Shown piece by piece: positions 9,490 through 17,758 of a stretch of DNA of 54,623 nucleotides. Origin of the DNA: Modestobacter caceresii (GTDB taxonomy: Bacteria > Actinomycetota > Actinomycetes > Mycobacteriales > Geodermatophilaceae); NCBI RefSeq assembly GCF_000761485.1, contig NZ_JPMX01000062.1, positions 1-54,623 of the forward strand, written 5' to 3'. Within the stretch, counting starts at the first letter, position 1; every line of letters begins with the position of its first letter. The position numbers and the translations under genes are program-made. The notes beneath the pieces are model-generated. The model saw only the letters and a list, made by a program, of their open reading frames with translations. It was not told where the DNA came from and searched no databases.

Positions 9490-9613
9490 CCGCGGGGGAC
9501 CACGGTGGGTCACTCCCCGCCGGTGTCCCGCGCGTCCCGCGCGCCACACCCGGGCACCTGCACTGGTTCGCCGCAGGGCCCACCTAGCGTCCGCACCCGA
9601 GGTGATCACACAG

Positions 9614-10249
9614 ATGAGCGACGAGCAGGACGTGCTGGCGGCCGGACCGGTCGAGCAGGACGGACGACGGACGGACACCGGGTCGACGGCGGCGGCGGTG
9701 GTGCCCGGCCAACGGACGCAGGGTGAACCGGGGCCGGCCGTGCCGGAGACCGCGGACGAGGTGCCGCAGGGCGCACCGGTCGAGGCGGCTGCCGCTGCCG
9801 GGCCCGAGCAGGGGGAGGAACCGGCCACCGAACCACCGGCTCCTCCCCACCCGACCGCCCCGGTCGGCTTCAGACCTCGGCCGCGACTGCCCCGGCGCGG
9901 GGGACCGATGGTGCGGATGGGCCCCTGGGCCCCGGTGGCCGGCGCCGGGATCGGCCTGCTGCTGGGCCTGATCGTGGTGCTGTTCCTGGCGCCGGCGGTG
10001 GACACCTTCGACCAGCGGCTGTCCCTGGTGTTCGTCGTCCTCGGGCTGACGCTGCTGGGCGCCGGCGGCACCCTCCTGGCCGACGAGGTGCGGCTGCTCC
10101 GCCGCGGCGCCCAGGCCGCCGAGGTGCGGGCCTCGAACGCGGGGGTGATCGCCGGTCTGCTCAACGGCCTCACCCCGGCCCGGCTGCTGATCACCGCCAG
10201 CGCGTTCGTGCTGCTGCTGAGCGCCTACGTCACCAACGGCGGGGTCTGA
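9614..10249 (+). CDS. Hypothetical membrane protein with acidic Pro/Ala-rich N-terminus
   Basis: Not recognised as a named family. 211 aa: about 100 residues of Glu/Pro/Ala/Gly-rich, probably disordered sequence, then three hydrophobic segments at about 104-127, 136-155 and 190-207. A basic stretch (LRRGAQ) between segments 2 and 3 suggests a cytoplasmic loop. A GTG at 9602 in the same frame is an alternative start; I prefer ATG 9614 because CCGAGG lies 12 nt upstream and the sequence MSDEQD is a common initiation context. Convergent with the DoxX gene, sharing a terminator. Confidence 0.65.
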   Translation: MSDEQDVLAAGPVEQDGRRTDTGSTAAAVVPGQRTQGEPGPAVPETADEVPQGAPVEAAAAAGPEQGEEPATEPPAPPHPTAPVGFRPRPRLPRRGGPMVRMGPWAPVAGAGIGLLLGLIVVLFLAPAVDTFDQRLSLVFVVLGLTLLGAGGTLLADEVRLLRRGAQAAEVRASNAGVIAGLLNGLTPARLLITASAFVLLLSAYVTNGGV

Positions 10250-10254
10250 TCCCC

Positions 10255-10287
10255 GGCCCGGTCAGCGCTGTCCCCGCTGACCGGGCC
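10255..10287. terminator. Bidirectional terminator hairpin
   Basis: Perfect 13-bp stem GGCCCGGTCAGCG / CGCTGACCGGGCC with a 7-nt loop between two convergent genes; it overlaps the last codons of the DoxX gene. Confidence 0.65.
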
Positions 10288-10648
10288 ACACCCAGGCCAG
10301 GCCCGCTGCGGCCAGCCCCAGCACCACCGTGAGCAGGGGGCTGGTGTGCAGCACCGCCACGTTGGTCACGGTCGCGCCCACCATCAGCAGGGCGAGGCAG
10401 ACCGCCGCCGTCCGCGCCAGGCGGGGCACCAGGAGGCCGACCGCGCCGGCCAGCTCCAGCGACCCGACCAGGGAGCGCAGGCCCTGGCCTGCGCCGATGT
10501 CGTCGAACAGCTCGACCATCGTGGCGTCGCCGCCGAGCTTGGCCAGGCCCGCCGCCGCGAAGACCGCGACGAGCCCGATCCGCACGGTCCAGTGGGCCAC
10601 CGTCCCGATGGTCGACCCGGGTCGCCGCCGGGTCCCGGTCGTCGTCAT
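10262..10648 (-). CDS. DoxX-family membrane protein
   Basis: 128 aa integral membrane protein with the four-helix DoxX pattern: IGLVAVFAAAGLAKLGG in helix 1, then SLELAGAVGLLVP in the second conserved segment. DoxX-like proteins are linked to redox balance at the membrane, but biochemical activity is mostly unknown. ATG start preceded by GAGGAGGAG. Third gene of an ArsR-SRPBCC-DoxX operon, 24 nt after the SRPBCC stop. The same three-gene association is common in actinobacteria, where the ArsR protein likely controls the other two. Confidence 0.82.
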   Translation of the reverse strand: MTTTGTRRRPGSTIGTVAHWTVRIGLVAVFAAAGLAKLGGDATMVELFDDIGAGQGLRSLVGSLELAGAVGLLVPRLARTAAVCLALLMVGATVTNVAVLHTSPLLTVVLGLAAAGLAWVWPGQRGQR

Positions 10649-10672
10649 CGCCGGCTCCTCCTCGGCCCGGGA

Positions 10673-11155
10673 TCAGCCGGCGAGCAGGGCGTCGAGGCGC
10701 TGGTAGCCCTGCCGCACCCCGCTCTCCATGCCGCTGGCCAGGAAACCGTCCCGGCCCTCGAAGGAGTCGACGAGCGAGGTGGCGGTGAGCCGGGTGCGCC
10801 CACCGGGGAGCTCCTCGAGCACGAGCTTCTCCAGCGCGACGCCGTCCGGGAAGCCCTCGTAGGTGAAGGTCTGCACGATCAGCTCGGGGGAGCGGACCTC
10901 GTGGAAGCAGCCGTGGAAGCCGTGCTCCTCGCCGCCCTGGACGTGCACGTAGCGGTAGGAGCCACCGGTGCGGCAGTCGTAGTGGTCGATCCGCGACTCG
11001 ATGCCGTTCGGGCCCTGCCACTGCACGACCAGGGCCGGGTCGGTGTGCGCGCGGAAGACCTTCTCCCGGGGCGCGTCGAACTCGCGGGTGATCCGGACGA
11101 GCGGGACGTCCGGGTCGGCGACGATCTGGGTCTCTCGGGTGTTGGTGCTGGTCAT
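10673..11155 (-). CDS. SRPBCC / AHSA1-like domain protein
   Basis: 160 aa START/Bet v1-fold ligand-binding protein of the AHSA1-like group. It begins with VRITREFDAPREKVFRAHTDP, the typical first strand and helix, and continues with VVQWQGPNG and a C-terminal helix GMESGVRQGYQRLDALL. The ATG overlaps the upstream ArsR stop as ATGA, indicating translational coupling, so the longer open frame upstream is not used. In this family such genes are usually partners of ArsR-type repressors; the ligand is unknown. Confidence 0.85.
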   Translation of the reverse strand: MTSTNTRETQIVADPDVPLVRITREFDAPREKVFRAHTDPALVVQWQGPNGIESRIDHYDCRTGGSYRYVHVQGGEEHGFHGCFHEVRSPELIVQTFTYEGFPDGVALEKLVLEELPGGRTRLTATSLVDSFEGRDGFLASGMESGVRQGYQRLDALLAG

Positions 11156-11511
11156 GACGGGCCTTCCTGTCCAGTGGTGGGGGAGACGTCGTCCGGCATG
11201 GCAGCCAGGACGTCGTCGAGCCGGCGGTAGCGCTGCTCGGCTGCACGCCGGTAGCGCTCGATCCACTTCGTCATCAGGTCGAAGACCTGCGCCTCCAGGT
11301 GCACCGGGCGGCGCTGGGCCTCCCGGCTGCGGCTGACGAGGCCGGCGTCCTCGAGCACCTTGAGGTGCTTGGACACCGCCTGCAGGCTCACGTCGTAGGG
11401 GGCGGCGAGTTCGTTGACCGTGGCGTCGCCGAGGGCGAGCCGGGCCACCATGTCGCGCCGGGTGGGGTCGGCGAGGGCCGAGAACACCCGGGACAGGGGA
11501 TCTGCCGCCAC
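11152..11511 (-). CDS. ArsR-family winged-helix repressor
   Basis: 119 aa winged-helix DNA-binding protein. VFSALADPTRRDMVARLALGD is the first helix pair and LQAVSKHLKVLEDAGLVSRSR the recognition helix and wing. No CxC metal-binding pair in the alpha-3 or alpha-5 positions, so it is unlikely to be an arsenic or cadmium sensor; it belongs with the metal-independent ArsR proteins paired with SRPBCC genes. I chose GTG 11511 because AGGAGG lies 4 nt upstream; a TTG start 21 nt earlier lies before that site. First gene of the operon; two palindromes upstream are likely its operators. Confidence 0.85.
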   Translation of the reverse strand: MAADPLSRVFSALADPTRRDMVARLALGDATVNELAAPYDVSLQAVSKHLKVLEDAGLVSRSREAQRRPVHLEAQVFDLMTKWIERYRRAAEQRYRRLDDVLAAMPDDVSPTTGQEGPS

Positions 11512-11528
11512 GACACCTCCTCTTGTTG

Positions 11529-11590
11529 TCAACCGATCGGTTGATGACGAGGGTGGACCTCCGTCGGAAACTTGTCAACCAGCTGGTTGA
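11529..11590 (-). promoter_or_regulatory. Pair of 16-bp palindromic operators upstream of arsR operon
   Basis: TCAACCGATCGGTTGA at 11529-11544 and TCAACCAGCTGGTTGA at 11575-11590 are both perfect palindromes sharing the same outer six bases, centres 46 bp apart. Each ends in TTGACA on the minus strand, so binding would block a -35-like element. The likely ligand is the adjacent ArsR protein (autorepression). Confidence 0.7.
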
Positions 11591-11623
11591 ACAAATGCCC
11601 GGCACGCCGTCTGGCGGCGCCGG

Positions 11624-12370
11624 TCAGGAGCTGGTGTCCGCGGTCCGCAGCTCGGCCAGCGACAACCGGCCGGTCACGAGGTCGTCGGCGAGGTCGTCGA
11701 CGACCCGACCGGCGGTGAAGGCGTGCGCCCGGAGCACGGCCAGGGCGTCGGCGGTGTCCAGGCCCAGGGCGACGTTCACCATGCCGGTCGCCTGCCAGAC
11801 CCGCGCGCGGCTCGAGGCGTCCGGCCCGTCCCACCAGCCGCGTTGCGCCCCCGTCACCGGGGCGCCGGTCACGGTGGCTGCCATCGCCCGGGTCAGCGCC
11901 TCGGTCACCTGCACGACGTCGTCCCGGTCGGTGGCCGGCAGCGTGGCCGGCTCACGCACCCAGAGGTCGAGGACGACCAGGGGCCCCAGCGGCGGTGGCA
12001 GTGGCACCGACAGGACGCCGCGGAACGGCGTCTCGCCGACCAGCGAGGCGTGCAGCTCCGGCCAGTTGCGGGCGATGTCCGCCGCATCGAAGGCGATGAC
12101 GCGGCCGTCGTCGTGCGCGCGCAGGCACGGGCCGGCCCCGTGGGTGAACTGCAGGCGCTCGGCCAGGGAGGCGGCCGGGTCGCTCGCGCCGATCGGCATG
12201 CGCCGGCCGTGCACGTCGTGGACGCTCAGCCCCGCGCCGTCGATCGGGAGGGCGGCGACGCACGCCTGGGTGAGCCGGACGGCGAGCATCTCCGGACCGC
12301 GCAGTTCGGGCGGGGGCAGCTGACCCAGTGCGGCGGCGAACCGCTGGGCCGCAGGGCTGGTGCCGGTCAT
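11624..12370 (-). CDS. GAF and ANTAR domain RNA-binding regulator
   Basis: 248 aa. A GAF sensory domain occupies about residues 30-165 (IDGAGLSVHD, HGAGPCLRAHDDGRVIAFD, GVLSVPLP). An ANTAR RNA-binding helix bundle follows at about 188-238, with VWQATGMVNVALGLDTADALAVLRAHAF as its first two helices; ANTAR proteins act as transcription antiterminators by binding paired hairpins in leaders. The ANTAR part ends in AGRVVDDLADDLV, a common actinobacterial variant. ATG start; no strong ribosome binding site. Stands alone, and its RNA targets are not obvious nearby. Confidence 0.85.
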   Translation of the reverse strand: MTGTSPAAQRFAAALGQLPPPELRGPEMLAVRLTQACVAALPIDGAGLSVHDVHGRRMPIGASDPAASLAERLQFTHGAGPCLRAHDDGRVIAFDAADIARNWPELHASLVGETPFRGVLSVPLPPPLGPLVVLDLWVREPATLPATDRDDVVQVTEALTRAMAATVTGAPVTGAQRGWWDGPDASSRARVWQATGMVNVALGLDTADALAVLRAHAFTAGRVVDDLADDLVTGRLSLAELRTADTSS

Positions 12371-12448
12371 GACGACTCCTGTCCGAGGGGTGCGGGCGGC
12401 GCACGGCCAGCCTGCTGCCCGCAGCCACGGCGCACCACCGGAGGGTGG

Positions 12449-13216
12449 TCAGTCGAAGGCGTCGAGCCCGAGGTGGACGGCGAGGGCCAGCCCGGCGACG
12501 GCGATCAGCCGGCGGAGCAGCGTCTGCGGCACCCGGCGGACCACCCGCGGGCCGAGCCGGCCGCCGAGCAGGAAGCCGATCGCCAGGGGGAGGGCGGCCA
12601 GCCAGGCGACGTCGGCGAAGAAGGCGTAGCCCACCGCGGCGACCCCGTTGGCCAGCCCCAGGACGACGTTCTTCAGTGCGTTGCTGCGCGGCACGCCCTC
12701 ACCGGTGACCAGCAGGTACATCGCCAGCAGCACGACGCCGGCGGCGGCTCCGAAGTAGCCGGCGTAGACGGAGGCCCCGAAGGTGCCCAGCACCAGGCCC
12801 CAGTGGACGCGGTGCCGCTGCCCGGCTGCCGTACCCCCGGCGGCCAGCTCACGGGGCGGGCGCTGGACGAGGATGGCGACCGAGGCCCCGGCGATCAGGA
12901 AGGGCACCAGCCGCTCGAAGGCCGCTGCCGGGGTGAGCAGCAGCAGGACCGCACCGGTGACGCCACCGAGCAGTCCGGCGGCCCCCAGCCGGACCAGCCG
13001 GTCCCGTTGGCCGGTCAGCTCCGGTCGGGAGGCGCTCACCGCGCCGACGCCGCTGAGCACCAGCGCCACGGTGTTGGTCACGTTGGCCGCCACCGGCGAC
13101 AGGCCGGTGGCCAGCAGCGCGGGGTAGCTGATCAGGGACGCCAGCCCGGCGATGCTGCCGATCAGCCCGGCGCCCAGGCCGGCCAGCGTCAGGAGCCCGA
13201 ACTCCAGGAGGCTCAT
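12449..13216 (-). CDS. TauE/SafE-family permease (second of pair)
   Basis: 255 aa inner-membrane permease of the TauE/SafE (DUF81) family, which exports sulfite or sulfoacetate-type anions. About eight hydrophobic helices; the two internal repeats each start with the family pattern, here GSIAGLASLISYPALLATGLSPVAAN and SVYAGYFGAAAGVVLLAMYL. The ATG overlaps the stop of the upstream TauE gene as ATGA, so the two are translationally coupled and may form a hetero-oligomer. Substrate unknown; no sulfur-metabolism genes adjoin. Confidence 0.88.
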   Translation of the reverse strand: MSLLEFGLLTLAGLGAGLIGSIAGLASLISYPALLATGLSPVAANVTNTVALVLSGVGAVSASRPELTGQRDRLVRLGAAGLLGGVTGAVLLLLTPAAAFERLVPFLIAGASVAILVQRPPRELAAGGTAAGQRHRVHWGLVLGTFGASVYAGYFGAAAGVVLLAMYLLVTGEGVPRSNALKNVVLGLANGVAAVGYAFFADVAWLAALPLAIGFLLGGRLGPRVVRRVPQTLLRRLIAVAGLALAVHLGLDAFD

Positions 13217-14007
13217 CGGCGGAGCAGCACCCAGATCGCGATCAGCCCGAGCACCACGATCGCGGTCCGCAGCAGCGCTGCGGGCAGCCGCCGTCCGAAC
13301 GTCGACCCGACGTACCCGCCGACCAGTGCGCCGGCGGCGACCAGGGCGGCCGCGCGCCAGTCGATCCGCTCCGCCGCCACGACCACGTAGGCCAGCGCCG
13401 CGACCGCGTTGACGGCGAGGGTCAGCACGTTCTTGATCGCGTTGAGCCGGTGCAGCGGCTCGCGGAGCAGCAACCCGAAGATGCCGATCTGCAGCACCCC
13501 CTGGCTGGCGGCGAAGTAGCCGCCGTAGGTGCCGGTCGCGTAGGCGCCGGCGAACAGCCCGGCCAGCCGGCCGGGGCCGATCCCCTGCTCCTCCTCGACG
13601 GTGCCCGCGCGGGCCCGGCGCGCGGCCAGCCGGCGTTGCAGCAGCGGCTGGACGGCGACCAGCACGACGGCCAGCCCCACCAGCGCCGGGACGATCGCCT
13701 CGAACGCCGAGGCGGGCAGGTGCAGGAGCAGGAAGGCACCGGTGAGGGCCCCGAGCACCGACGCCGGAAGCAGCTGCAGCAGCAGCCGGCGCTGACCCTG
13801 CAGCTCCCTGCGGTAGCCGATCGCCCCGGTCAGGTTGCCGGGGACCAGGCCCAGGGAGTTGGTGATGGTCGCGGTCACCGGCGGCAGTCCGACGGCCAGC
13901 AGCACCGGGAAGGTGACCAGCGTGCCGGAGCCGACGACGGCGTTGATGCCGCCTGCGGCCAGCCCGGCAGCGGCCACCGCGACCATCTCCCACGCCGTCA
14001 TGCCCAC
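13213..14007 (-). CDS. TauE/SafE-family permease (first of pair)
   Basis: 264 aa permease of the same family as its downstream partner. Signature repeats: GGINAVVGSGTLVTFPVLLAVG and GTYGGYFAASQGVLQIGIFG. A basic Arg/Ala loop of about 25 residues sits between the two halves. Start may be the GTG at 14007 or the ATG two codons later; neither has a strong ribosome binding site. Overlaps the downstream paralogue by 4 nt. A pair of TauE genes in this order is frequent in Geodermatophilus-type genomes and suggests a two-subunit carrier (inference). Confidence 0.87.
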   Translation of the reverse strand: MGMTAWEMVAVAAAGLAAGGINAVVGSGTLVTFPVLLAVGLPPVTATITNSLGLVPGNLTGAIGYRRELQGQRRLLLQLLPASVLGALTGAFLLLHLPASAFEAIVPALVGLAVVLVAVQPLLQRRLAARRARAGTVEEEQGIGPGRLAGLFAGAYATGTYGGYFAASQGVLQIGIFGLLLREPLHRLNAIKNVLTLAVNAVAALAYVVVAAERIDWRAAALVAAGALVGGYVGSTFGRRLPAALLRTAIVVLGLIAIWVLLRR

Positions 14008-14056
14008 ATCGACGCGAGGGTGTCACAGCGGCCTCGTGTGAGCCCGCGCACGGCCG

Positions 14057-15589
14057 TCAGGCCGGGGTGAGCGCTCCGGCGCTGACCGGCGGCGGGGAGC
14101 CGGCGACCCGCACCCGGTTCTTGCCCGCCGCCTTGGCGGCGTACATCGCCAGGTCGGCCTGCTGCAGCGTGCTGGTCCAGGAGGCGCCGGGCAGCACGCA
14201 CGCGGCACCCACGCTGGCGCCCACCCGCGCCGTGCCGGCGCCCAGCTGGACCGGCGCGGACGCGACCTCGACCAGTCGCCGGCCCAGGGTCTCGGCCTCC
14301 CCTGCGTCGGCGGCGTGCACCAGGACGGCGAACTCGTCGCCGCCCAGCCGGGCGCACAGGTCAGGCGCACGGACGACACCGGCCAGCCGTGCGCCCACCG
14401 CGCGGAGCAGCTCGTCGCCCGCCGCGTGCCCCAGCCGGTCGTTGACCAGCTTGAAGTCGTCAAGGTCGACGAAGAGCACCCACGGGTCGCCGTCGGCGTC
14501 GGAGGTCGCTGCCGCCAGCGCGGCGGAGAAGGTGCTGCGGTTCGCCAGGCCGGTGAGGGCGTCGGTGCGCGCCTGCACCTCCAGCTTGCGGTAGGCGCTG
14601 GTCGCGCGCACCGCGAGGGCGGCCTGGTTGACCAGCGACTGGATCAGGGCCACGCCCTCGGGGTGCAGCACGCTGCCGCCCAGCAGGAGGTAGCTGCCCG
14701 GCTCGTCCGGCATCGGGATGGCCGCCCAGCATCGCGCCCCGCCGGACGACGCGATGAGCTGCTGGGGAGCCGTGATGCGCCGGGGCTCGCGGGCGGTGGC
14801 GGCAGCGGCCAGTCCGGCGGCGGCCGGGGTGCGGTCGAGGGTGTCGGGCAGCTGCCGGACCAGGCCGACGGACCGCTGCACGACCAGGTGTGTCCCGTCG
14901 TCATCGACGACGACCATGGACAGCCCGGGGGTGATCCGGCAGATGTGCTCCGCGGCCTCCCAGCCACGCTGCCTGATCTGCGCGACGTCGGTGACGCCGA
15001 GCAGTTGGGTGGTCAGCCGGGCGAGCGTGGCGTCCCAGGCCTGCGCCTGCCGGTGCTCCTGCAGCACCGCGGCCAGGTGCCGAGCGACCACGGCGAGCAG
15101 GGGCGCGATCGGGAGTGCGCCGAGCAGCGGGGCGGCCGGGGCAGCGCCGGCGTGCCCGGGGACGACCTCCCACAGCAGGAGCGCGGCGACCAGGCCGGCG
15201 CACTGGGCGGCCGTGTAGGCCCAGGTCTCCCACGTGCGGCCGTAGACGGCGCGGAACCACAGCGCGGAGAAGGTCACGCCGAGGGCCACCGCGGGCACCG
15301 GCGAGGCGAGGGCGAACACGCATACGGCCACCGCGTCGAGGAGGTCCAGGGCGATCGACCCGCGGCGGGCCGTGTAGCGGTGCAGCCAGGAGGCGAGCAG
15401 CGCGGCCACGGACACCGCGACCGCTGTCAGCTGCCAGGTGCCCGCGCCCGCCACGGCACCGAGCGAGGTGAGCACCAGGGAGACGACGGCGCAGGCCCCG
15501 AACAGCCAGCGGGTGCGCTCGACCAGGTCGGCGGGGCGACGGAAGACCGACCGGCGCATCGCCGGCCGCGTCGCCGGGAGTGGGGGCAT
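14057..15589 (-). CDS. Membrane-bound diguanylate cyclase (GGDEF)
   Basis: 510 aa. Makes c-di-GMP from two GTP. N-terminal region of about 170 residues contains six or so hydrophobic segments, followed by a GAF-like region (about 190-345) and a C-terminal GGDEF domain. The active-site motif is intact (RLGGDEFAVLV) and the inhibitory I-site RAPD lies exactly five residues before it, so product feedback inhibition is expected. No EAL domain. The ATG at 15589 gives MPPLPATRP; the frame stays open upstream but without a credible start. Divergent from the SRPBCC gene at 15747. Confidence 0.88.
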   Translation of the reverse strand: MPPLPATRPAMRRSVFRRPADLVERTRWLFGACAVVSLVLTSLGAVAGAGTWQLTAVAVSVAALLASWLHRYTARRGSIALDLLDAVAVCVFALASPVPAVALGVTFSALWFRAVYGRTWETWAYTAAQCAGLVAALLLWEVVPGHAGAAPAAPLLGALPIAPLLAVVARHLAAVLQEHRQAQAWDATLARLTTQLLGVTDVAQIRQRGWEAAEHICRITPGLSMVVVDDDGTHLVVQRSVGLVRQLPDTLDRTPAAAGLAAAATAREPRRITAPQQLIASSGGARCWAAIPMPDEPGSYLLLGGSVLHPEGVALIQSLVNQAALAVRATSAYRKLEVQARTDALTGLANRSTFSAALAAATSDADGDPWVLFVDLDDFKLVNDRLGHAAGDELLRAVGARLAGVVRAPDLCARLGGDEFAVLVHAADAGEAETLGRRLVEVASAPVQLGAGTARVGASVGAACVLPGASWTSTLQQADLAMYAAKAAGKNRVRVAGSPPPVSAGALTPA

Positions 15590-15746
15590 GTCGGTCCTCG
15601 TCCTCGGGCCCGGCTCCGCTCGCCGGTGCGTCCACCCAGGTCTTCGGCGTCGGGGGGCGGGATCTGGATCACCCGTCCGGGTCCCCACGCCGACTGCCCG
15701 TGGCCGGCTGCCGGGTCGCGCGCCGGTGTGGACAGCCCACGCGCAG

Positions 15747-16307
15747 GTGAGCAGAGTGCCGGTCGTGGCTCGCCGACCGCCGTCCTACCGGTTCCACACC
15801 GTCTGGCGGGTGCCCGGCACGATCGCCGAGGTGCGGGCGGTGCTCAGCGACAGCGCTTCCCTGCCCCGGTGGTGGCCGGCGGTCTACCTCGACGTCGTGC
15901 CGGTCGCTGACGGCGGGCCGGACGGGGTCGGGCGCACGGTCGAGCTCTTCACCACGGGGTGGCTGCCTTACACGCTGCGCTGGACGCTGCGGATCACCGA
16001 GACGATGACCGACTCCGGGTTCGCCCTCGCCGCGGTGGGTGACCTGGTGGGCAGCGGCCGCTGGACCTTCGCGCAGGAGGGGCCGGAGGTGGTGATCACC
16101 TACGACTGGCAGGTGCGCGCCGCCAAGCCGCTGCTGGCCCGGCTCAGCTGGCTGCTGCGGCCGGCGTTCGAGGCCAACCACCGGTGGGCGATGGCTCGCG
16201 GCGAGGAGAGCCTGGCGCTGGAGCTCCGCCGCCGGCGCGACCCGACCGCCACCGTCCCACCGCCGCCCGGCCCGACCTTCCGGCGCCTCAACTCATCTCG
16301 CTCTTGA
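15747..16307 (+). CDS. SRPBCC-family (polyketide cyclase-like) protein
   Basis: 186 aa Bet v1-fold protein: FHTVWRVPGTIAEVRAVLSD, LPRWWPAVYLDV and a long C-terminal helix PAFEANHRWAMARGEESLALEL are typical of polyketide cyclase/dehydrase-like SRPBCC proteins. Unlike the AHSA1-like gene at 10.7 kb it has no ArsR partner. Start is GTG 15747 or GTG 15756; neither has a good ribosome binding site, and the long open frame upstream overlaps the divergent diguanylate cyclase. Function unknown. Confidence 0.8.
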   Translation: MSRVPVVARRPPSYRFHTVWRVPGTIAEVRAVLSDSASLPRWWPAVYLDVVPVADGGPDGVGRTVELFTTGWLPYTLRWTLRITETMTDSGFALAAVGDLVGSGRWTFAQEGPEVVITYDWQVRAAKPLLARLSWLLRPAFEANHRWAMARGEESLALELRRRRDPTATVPPPPGPTFRRLNSSRS

Positions 16308-16429
16308 AGGACGTCTGACGGCTGATGCCTGGTGACCGGCACCACGACCTGCGATGTTGGCCCTGAGGCGCCCACGCAGGGACGACGACGTGCCCCCGAA
16401 CTGCGTCATTGGGTCGGCGCCCGCGGTGA

Positions 16430-17407
16430 TCATGGACCTGACCCGATGGCGGCGTTGGGGGGTGTGAACGGTCCCCATTCCACGGTGGCGGCACCCCAGA
16501 TGGCGTTGTCGAAGGTCACGATGCCATCCGGGTCCCGTACCTCTCGAAAGCTCACGACACCACTGTCGAATCGTGCGCCATCGAATGAGACTCTCTTCCC
16601 ACCAAGCAGTGCGCCATGGAAACGGACATCCCCGCCAGCGAATCTCACGTCAGAGAACCAGATTCGTGCATCCTCCTGAATCTCCGCTTTGTCGAAGGTG
16701 AAGACTCCCTGCACGAAGATGGCGTCATGAAAAGTCATGTGGCCGCTCGAGAGGCGGATTCTAGCCAAGTCGCCACCGTCGAAGACGGCGCTGGCCAGAT
16801 TGAACTTGTGTCCATCCCATGAGGTCGCGGCCATGTCCTCGCGCAGGTGGTCCCGGATCACTCGAAGCGTTGTTCTCCGGACGGTGCGCTCGGCCTTGGT
16901 CTCGCCAGTCTCGTTGGGGCCAGGCGCATAGGGCAGTCGTAGATAGGCGCACAGCGCATCGATGCACTGCTGTCTTCTTTCATAGTCTTCGACGTCGTCA
17001 GCCAACCGCGCCAGGGCATAGAGCCCGGCCATGCGCGTTGGAGCTCGTTCATGCCCGAGCAACTCGGCGCCTTTGGCGTACCGCTCGTTGAATAGCTTGT
17101 TGTCCTCTCGGTATTCAGCAGCCTCTCCGTGGCGTTGCTTGCGGTAGGCGATGGTGAGAGCGAAGACCGCGCCAGTGCCCCCCACCACTGCCAAGACGAG
17201 TTTCAGGGCATCGATGAGTCCTCCGGTGTCCAGCGGGCCCCCGGTCAGTTCGGGCCGTCCAAGTACTGACCAGAAGAGCCAGGCGACGCCGACGGTCAGC
17301 AACATCCCAACGAGCAACAGCCAGGTTATGTGCGCCCACAGCCTCCGCGGCCACAGCTGTTTCGGTCGCGGGCGAGGGTCGTTGATCGAAGCGCGCGACT
17401 TCCCCAT
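16430..17407 (-). CDS. Two-TM protein with pentapeptide-repeat-like C-terminus
   Basis: 325 aa. Two hydrophobic helices (about residues 21-45 and 62-84), then a charged helical region with RMAGLYALARLADDVEDYERRQQCIDALCAYLR, and a C-terminal beta-helix-like part rich in FxxA/F-D-x repeats (FDGGDLARIRLSSGHMTFHDAIF, ADVRF-like turns) that resembles degenerate pentapeptide repeats. Such membrane proteins recur in actinobacteria with unknown function. The ATG at 17407 was chosen because it opens directly before the first helix. The open frame continues 66 codons upstream with unlikely composition. Codon use is noticeably more A/T-rich than in neighbours, suggesting acquisition. Confidence 0.75.
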   Translation of the reverse strand: MGKSRASINDPRPRPKQLWPRRLWAHITWLLLVGMLLTVGVAWLFWSVLGRPELTGGPLDTGGLIDALKLVLAVVGGTGAVFALTIAYRKQRHGEAAEYREDNKLFNERYAKGAELLGHERAPTRMAGLYALARLADDVEDYERRQQCIDALCAYLRLPYAPGPNETGETKAERTVRRTTLRVIRDHLREDMAATSWDGHKFNLASAVFDGGDLARIRLSSGHMTFHDAIFVQGVFTFDKAEIQEDARIWFSDVRFAGGDVRFHGALLGGKRVSFDGARFDSGVVSFREVRDPDGIVTFDNAIWGAATVEWGPFTPPNAAIGSGP

Positions 17408-17758
17408 GGCAGCAAGTCCAGCGGGTCGTCTGGCGCCGTGGCAAGTCCACTGGCTGTACCGAGACCCTCCGCGCCTCCCACCGCCGCAGTGAGGTGCTTC
17501 CGGGCTCGTCAATCGATCCTCGTTGCGCGCAGCTTCGCAACGAGGTGATCCCGCAGCGGCTGGCGGCTTGCCCTCCATGTCGGGCTGGCCGGCGATGACG
17601 GGCATGAGTCCCGAGGACAGGCGCGATGGCCTGCTGTCGGTCGTCGAGGCCTCGAGACGCTCTCGATCCTCCGTGTATCTCCTGGGCCGCTGCCCTGGTG
17701 CGCGGTGCGCACACGTGCCCTCACGCCGCCTCCGGGGCGCGCGAAGGTTGCCCGGTGG
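17408..17758. other. Intergenic stretch without recognisable gene
   Basis: 351 bp between the pentapeptide-like gene and the 3' end of the DUF222 gene. Base composition is mixed. Open frames here are short or antisense extensions of flanking genes, and I see no repeat, tRNA or strong hairpin. It presumably holds the promoter of the pentapeptide-like gene. Confidence 0.5.
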
